Shown here: in pieces, positions 59,147 to 64,000 of the stretch | How the letters are laid out: each line of letters starts with the position of its first letter | Numbering within the stretch: the stretch's first letter is position 1 | The notes under the pieces: generated by a model | What the model was told of the DNA's origin: nothing | Databases searched by the model: none | The model's input: only the letters and a program-made list of their open reading frames with translations | Translations under genes and position numbers: made by a program | From: Earliella scabrosa | Taxonomy: Eukaryota > Basidiomycota > Agaricomycetes > Polyporales > Polyporaceae | Direction of reading: 5' to 3' | Assembly: GCA_022605405.1 (NCBI GenBank) | Contig: JABYQQ010000008.1 | Span: 930,001-994,000, forward strand | DNA: 64,000 bases

Positions 59147-60266
59147 TCACAGCCACGCCCGCAACTCTTCTTCGATCGTCCTCCACTTCCAGAGAGACTC
59201 GCCCGGATTAACTAGCTCGTTATCGTTATCGGTGAAGTCCATTCCTCCCTGTCCTATATTGACCCTGCACGCAGATGCTATGAGCCTCCGCACTCATCCA
59301 CACAGCGCACTCGAAGCCGACTCACCGGGCATAATCAATGATGCTCATTGGGGGATTAGGGAAGTTCTTCCGCAGCGATTCCTTCACCGCCGCCAGATCT
59401 CCGCTCACGATCTCCCCAGGCTCCCTCCCACTAACGCGCGCAGCCGCATCGCGAATGTCCTCCATGCTCACGACCTGACCTGCGATGCGCACGGTGTCCG
59501 GGATCGTCCCCGCCGTCTCCGGGTCGAGCGCGAGGACGGACAGCTGGGCGACCGCGCGGCCGATGTCCGTGAGGTCCGTCGTCGCGAACCGCGCGCTGGT
59601 CGGCCCGAGGCAGCTGTATCTGTTGTTCATAAGGTCGACGCCAAGGGTGCGGTCGGGGCGGAAAACCCAGGAGGTGAACGCCCCGGTCATGAGCGAGATT
59701 ACCTTGAGGTTGTCCTGCGCGATTGCGCGGGCCTCCGCGTTGAGGGCGCGCTTGCCCGTCCATTCCTCGTGTTCGAACCCGGGGAAGTCGAGCACGCGGT
59801 AGTCGCTGAGAGACATTGGTGTAAGTGCTTCCAGCCATATTGCGTGATATTACTGTGGACTTACGATGCGAACTCGCTCGGGAAGTACACCTTGACGCCG
59901 TGCTTCAGGAGCGACGGGACGAGCTCCTTGTTGATGCTGGCGCAGATGGGCGTAGGGAGGACGTTGACCACAACGGTCGCACCCGTAAGGATCACGTCGA
60001 GGGACTCGCTGAAGGCGTAGACCTCCGCTCCTTTGGCGGCGAGCTCCTTGGCTTTCGTCGAGGATGGATCGCGGGTCGTGATGCGGACGGTGGGGAATGT
60101 TTGACGGTACTCAGTCAAGAAGAAGTTGCTGATATGGTTTCCTATAGAGAGCGGTAGGTTGTCAGACTCGCTAGGAACCAGCTCGCAAAGGTTACTTGCC
60201 AAGCTCTCCGGTTCCTCCCAAGATGACCACGGTGGCCTTCAGGTTCGCGGAGTTCGGTGCAGGCAT
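59147..60266 (-). CDS. NmrA/isoflavone-reductase-like NAD(P)-binding protein 1
   Basis: Four exons (60266-60200, 60141-59865, 59805-59326, 59264-59147) encode 313 residues, normal for this family. The dinucleotide-binding motif TVVILGGTGELGNH is cut by the first intron, and ITTRDPSSTKAKELAAKGAE follows, where the Arg suggests NADP(H). Then come VILTGATVVVNVLPTP, HGVKVYFPSEFASDYRVL, TGAFTSWVF and PNPPMSIIDYARVN. The protein ends in VNPGESLWKWRTIEEELRAW. Members act as atypical short-chain reductases of small aromatic molecules or as redox-sensing regulators; which applies is not visible. The first intron begins GCAAGT rather than GT, a GC-AG intron; its tandem copy has GTGAGT. Confidence 0.9.
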
Positions 60267-60337
60267 GCTATTGTATGTGTGTGGTTGGTGAGTGGCTTTC
60301 GGGGTGGTGTTGGTCTATTGCACTATCTGTGCGCCGC

Positions 60338-60346
60338 TTTTATATA
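60338..60346 (-). promoter_or_regulatory. TATA box of NmrA-like gene 1
   Basis: The minus strand reads TATATAAAA 72 bases before the ATG. The same element is kept in the duplicate gene. Confidence 0.6.
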
Positions 60347-60699
60347 GCTAGTAGCTCCTCAATCCGATCGTATTCTCCAAGTCGCTACTCTAAACCACAG
60401 ACTAGCCAGACGCCCACAGATCAGACTTGTCTTGCCTTGTGACCCACATCCCGTTCCGCATCACCATTGAGGACCCACCTCCAGCTCCGTACATCCCGCC
60501 ATTGTCGGCGTGCATATAAGGCGTCGAGCGTGCGTGGTCTCACCTGCCGATCATCCACATCTCTGCCGTTAGCAAGCGGCTCTCGGGGTACGTCAACCTC
60601 TAGGTGACGGCCAAGTGTTCGTCTTACTGATACGCATCCACATTACTACGACAGAATGGACCGATGTGCCGACATTCCGACGCGACACACAGCTATAAG

Positions 60700-60873
60700 A
60701 TGAGCAGGGCGTCCCTGCCCAGGAAGCGCAGCCTCACGTCGTCGAGAAGGTCGGTCTGCCGGCAGTACATCATTACGCCGAAGCGTGTGGATGCCTTGCG
60801 AAGACTGCCCACCGTTGCCGAGGCGGAGACAACGGGTACGGTTGGCAACTACGCCTTCCAGGTGCCTCGATGA
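60700..60873 (+). pseudogene. Truncated copy of the FAD oxidoreductase 3' end
   Basis: About 57 codons correspond to the last part of exon 3 of the gene at 57.4-59.0 kb: LPRKRSLTSSRRSV is a shifted version of the upstream part, then ITPKRVDALRRLPTVAEAET and GTVGNYAFQVP match it almost exactly and end at the same stop position. It has no start, FAD-binding domain or promoter. It marks the left boundary of the second duplication unit. Confidence 0.85.
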
Positions 60874-60982
60874 ACGCGCGATCTGGCGAGAGACCGGAGC
60901 AGAGTGGATGTACGATATGTGAGCGAAGGGATTGACCGCATTGTATCCATGTTTCGGGGCCATGCTAAGTATACGACCACGT

Positions 60983-62110
60983 TCACAGCCACACCCGTAA
61001 CTCTTCTTCCATCGTCCTCCACTTCCAGAGAGACTCGCCCGGATTGACAAGCTCGTCGTGGTTATCATCGGTGTAGTCCATTCCTCCCTGTCCGATATTG
61101 ACACTGCACGCAGATACTATGAGCCCCCGCACTCGTCCATCACACAACACACGCGAAGCCGACTCACCGCGCATAATCAATGATGCTCATCGGGGGGTTA
61201 GGGAAGTTCTTCCGCAGCGATTCCTTCACCGCCGCCAGGTCCCCGCTTACGATCTCCCCAGGCTCTCTGCCACTGATGCGCGCAGCGGCGTCGCGTATGT
61301 CTTCCATGCTCACGACCTGCCCCGCGATACGCACGGTGTCCGGGACCGTTCCGGCCGTCGCCGGGTCGAGCGCGAGGACGGACAGCTGGGCGACCGCGCG
61401 GCCGATGTCCGCGGGGTCCGTGATCGCGAACCGCGTGCTGGGCGGCCCAAGGCAGCTGAACTTGTTGTTCTTGAGATGGACGCCGAGGGTGCGGTCCGGG
61501 CGGAAGACCCAGGAGGCGAACGCGCCGTTCATGACCGAGATCACCTTGACCTTCTCCTGAGCGAGCGCGCGGGCCTCCGTGGTGAGGGCGCGCTTGCCCG
61601 TCCATTCCTCGTGCTCGAATCCGGGGAAGTCGAGGACGCGATAGTCGCTGGGAGGCATTGGTGAGTGCTTCAAGCCTTGCTGCGTGGTGGGCTTGGGACT
61701 TACGATGAGAAGTCGCTCGGAAAGTACACCTTGACGCCGTGCTTTAGGAGCAACGGGACGAGCTCCTTGTTGATGCTGGCGCTGATGGACGTAGGGAAGA
61801 CATTGACCACAACGGTCGCACCCGTAAGGATGACGTCGAGGGACTCGCTGAAGGCGTAGACCTCCGCTCCTTTGGCGGCGAGCTCCTTGGCTTTCGTCGA
61901 GGATGGATCGCGGGTCGTGATGCGGACGGTGGGGAATGCCTGACGATACTCGGTCAAGAAGAAGTTGCTGATATGGTTTCCTATAGAGAAACGATATGCT
62001 CTTAGACTCGCCAGGAAACAGCTCGCAAAAGGTCACTCACCCAGCTCTCCGGTTCCCCCCAAGATGACCACGGTGGCCTTCAAGTTCAGGTCCGCGTTCG
62101 GAGCAGGCAT
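60983..62110 (-). CDS. NmrA/isoflavone-reductase-like NAD(P)-binding protein 2
   Basis: Exons 62110-62041, 61980-61704, 61647-61168 and 61103-60983 encode 315 residues. Intron positions and phases are identical to gene 1. The first exon is one codon longer (NADLNLKATV against NSANLKATV), and the last exon also one codon longer (TDDNHDELVN). Exons 2 and 3 have exactly the same lengths. The motifs are the same: ILGGTGELGNH, ITTRDPSSTKAKELAAKGAE and PNPPMSIIDYARVN, with most differences in exon 3 (for example GVHLKNNKFSCLGPPST against GVDLMNNRYSCLGPTSA). Both copies look functional. The first intron here starts with the standard GTGAGT. Confidence 0.9.
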
Positions 62111-62186
62111 GCTGATGCTGATTGTATGTGTGGTTGGTGAGTGGCTTTCGGGGTGGTGTTGGTCCATTGCACTATCTGTGCGCATC

Positions 62187-62195
62187 TTTTATATA
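62187..62195 (-). promoter_or_regulatory. TATA box of NmrA-like gene 2
   Basis: TATATAAAA on the minus strand, 77 bases before the ATG, in sequence nearly identical to the promoter of gene 1. Confidence 0.6.
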
Positions 62196-62545
62196 GCTAG
62201 TAGCTCCTCAAGCCGATCGTATTCTCCAAGTCGCTACTCTAAACCACAGACTAGCTAGACGCCCACGGATCAGAGTTGTCTTACCTGTGACTCATCTCCC
62301 GTTCCGCATCACCATTGACGACCCACCTCGAGAACCGTCAATCCCGCCATTGTCGGCCTGGCATATAAGGCGCCGTGCGTGCTTGGTCTCACCCTTTGAT
62401 CACCCAGATCTTAGCAAGCAGCTCTCAGGGTACGTCAACCTCTGGGTGTCGGCCACGGCCAAGTGTTCGTCTTACTGATCCACATCCACATTACTACGAC
62501 TGATGAACCGACGTGCCGACATCCCGACGCGACACGCAACTAGAA

Positions 62546-62857
62546 CATCAGTTTTCGGGGCAGCGTCGGGCATATAGCGGTGTGCTGGTGTCGTAGAGCC
62601 CAGTCGGTTCATCCGTCCTTGCGCCAGGAATCGCCAAGGTCGCGGGGTCGTCTCAATTGCGCCGCCCGGGTTGCTGTCATACAGGCCACAATGGTAGCAT
62701 TCCTCTCGATTTGGAAACCGCACGCCTGAATGTGTACATGCACGTGCGCGCACCCAGCGACCGAAGTACGCATCCCACGCGTCCGTCCTCTTCCATCGTC
62801 TCCCCCACCTTCTCCCTGATTCTGAGCCCGCACATACATCCCGTTCGTCTCTCCGCG
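62546..62857. other. Upstream region of the last MYND gene
   Basis: Begins at the end of the duplication unit and runs to the MYND start. No ORF is supported; a C/T-rich leader precedes the ATG. Confidence 0.4.
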
Positions 62858-63897
62858 ATGTATTCTGACGACAATGGCCTCTCCATATACGTCCCGGATG
62901 GCTCTAACAGGTGCTGCCATTGCGCGAAGTCGGTTCGACGACTCAAACGGTGTGGAGCTTGCTATGTTGTCAAGTACTGCGGCGAACAGTGCCAGAGAGC
63001 AGCATGGCCGGTGCACAAGTGAGTTGCTGTGTTCATGGTGCGCATATATGCGCGCGCACAAACCTGACTTTGCATCAATTTCCCTCTGCTCGCGGTGATG
63101 GCGGGTACAGACTCGCTTGTCGCTCGAACGAAGACTTCAGAGGCCTTGCAGGACCGGTGAACTCGGCGCTGGACATCAAAGCGAGCAAGCTTCTGCGAGC
63201 GCTGAACTACCCCACTCCCGCCGAGCTGTTCAGCGCCCTCAAGCACTGGGCTGAAGCGCACATGTGGTGCCCCAGGAACATCGCCGAGGCGACGCTATAC
63301 TTGAACGACATCTCGCGCGACGTGATCGAGGAGCAAGTACATGGGCCTCAAGGCTGGCGGCTTCTCTTCGTCCTCTCTCCAGGCGTGACGGACGTGAACA
63401 AACGCACACCACTGAACGCGTTCCGACTCACGCACCACGGGTACGGGCGGGACGACGGCAACGAGCAAAACCGAATCTACCTCGCGAAGTCGATGGCCAT
63501 GGCCAAGGACAAGGGACTCGCGCCCCCGTGTGTCGTGCCCGTCGCCTACTACCTGGACGGGATGAACCTGGTGACGCACGGACTCTTCTCTCTCGAACAT
63601 GTCCCTCGACGAGCCGACCCCCCTCTCCCGGACCACGTGCGCGTCGCGCTGGCCGACCTTAGGGACTTCTCGCTGGTGAACGTGGACGCTGGCCAACTCG
63701 CGTGGCGGGTAGTCAAGATCTTCAATTCTCCGAAGCCCGTCATCGGGGAGCTCGTCCGCGTGAAGAAGAAATGGGAGTGGATGCCGCTTGCGTGCGACTG
63801 GGACACCATCGAGGGGATCATCGCGCAACGCGTCGCATACAGCTTTCGACCAGGCCGCTCGCTTCAGGAGAGCCTCACCGTGCTGTGTACTCTCTGA
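62858..63897 (+). CDS. MYND zinc-finger protein, group B
   Basis: Exons 62858-63018 and 63111-63897 give 315 residues. Zinc ligands are C19, C22, C32, C35, C41, C45, H53 and C57. The 92-nt intron sits between H53 and C57 and is the longest of the set. The C-terminal region is LACRSNEDFRGLAGPVNSAL, NYPTPAELFSALKHWAEAHM, LFVLSPGVTDVNKRTPLNAF, VPVAYYLDGMNLVTHGLFSL, LADLRDFSLVNVDAGQLAWR and RVKKKWEWMPLACDWDTIEG. It is the intact counterpart of the 47.7 kb locus with the stop codon, aligned over the whole length. Start ATG 62858 follows the C/T-rich leader; an earlier in-frame stretch is unconserved. Confidence 0.92.
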
Positions 63898-64000
63898 CGT
63901 ACCGACAACCAAGTTACTTCTATTTCTCGGACTGGAATGGAACTCATCGTTTTGTGGTCGTCGTAAACATACGCTTGGAGATCGTGCTCACATGAAGGGA

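Larger units (their letters stand above)
58857..60695. repeat. Tandem duplication, copy 1
   Basis: This unit runs from within the last exon of the FAD oxidoreductase, across the first NmrA-like gene and its promoter, to about 60,695. It is repeated immediately downstream at about 60,705-62,545. Both coding and non-coding parts match closely, including the shared ATCCACATTACTACGAC motif near each right end (60,637 and 62,485). Confidence 0.85.
60705..62545. repeat. Tandem duplication, copy 2
   Basis: Second unit of the tandem duplication, with the FAD-oxidoreductase tail, the second NmrA-like gene and its promoter. The shift between copies is about 1,845 bases. Confidence 0.85.

Noticed and set aside
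30246..63897. A SET-domain (Smyd) methyltransferase reading of the MYND genes
   Set aside because: In Smyd proteins the MYND finger sits inside a split SET domain with NHSC and YY motifs. None of these is present, and the proteins are too short.
1..64000. CRISPR arrays, ribosomal RNA genes, or bacterial-type operons
   Set aside because: None was seen; the intron-rich genes and fungal families show this is eukaryotic nuclear DNA.

Overview
The window is nuclear DNA of a filamentous basidiomycete, most likely an agaricomycete of polypore type. The evidence is many short GT-AG introns (mostly 48-70 nt), a cerato-platanin gene, a siderophore transporter, F-box and BTB genes, and an unusually dense set of MYND zinc-finger genes. 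No species can be named from the sequence alone.

Layout. Bases 1-11,465 are GC-rich and hold no gene I can support; part of this stretch (about 1.7-5.4 kb) is an inverted, diverged copy of about 23.0-27.5 kb. Bases 11,466-18,036 hold two ordinary housekeeping-type genes in convergent orientation: a low-complexity conserved fungal protein (+) and glutathione reductase (-). A very pyrimidine-rich 1.6 kb lies between them. Bases 18.0-28.8 kb are again gene-poor and made of decayed repeats (a 1.9 kb direct repeat, the arm of the inverted duplication and a MITE-like insertion). They surround one gene with two BTB domains, whose reading frame runs into repeat DNA.

Bases 28.8-64 kb are gene-dense. 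Eleven MYND-finger loci lie here on both strands: eight look intact, one has a stop codon inside the finger, one has a frameshift and one is a clear relic. All carry the finger at the N-terminus, a phase-2 intron between the last two zinc ligands (His and Cys), and a shared C-terminal region of about 230-270 residues that I cannot assign to a known domain. They fall into four sequence groups. Among them sit a siderophore-iron transporter with two GATA-type iron-regulator sites in its promoter, a small secreted protein, two paralogous F-box proteins, a cerato-platanin, a zinc alcohol dehydrogenase, an FAD-dependent amine/amino-acid oxidoreductase, and two tandem NmrA/isoflavone-reductase-like genes. 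The last pair arose by a duplication of about 1.85 kb that also copied the tail of the FAD oxidoreductase.

The right half looks like a birth-and-death locus of an expanding MYND family. The alcohol dehydrogenase, FAD oxidase and NmrA-like genes could act together in small-molecule oxidation, but nothing in the sequence proves a shared pathway.
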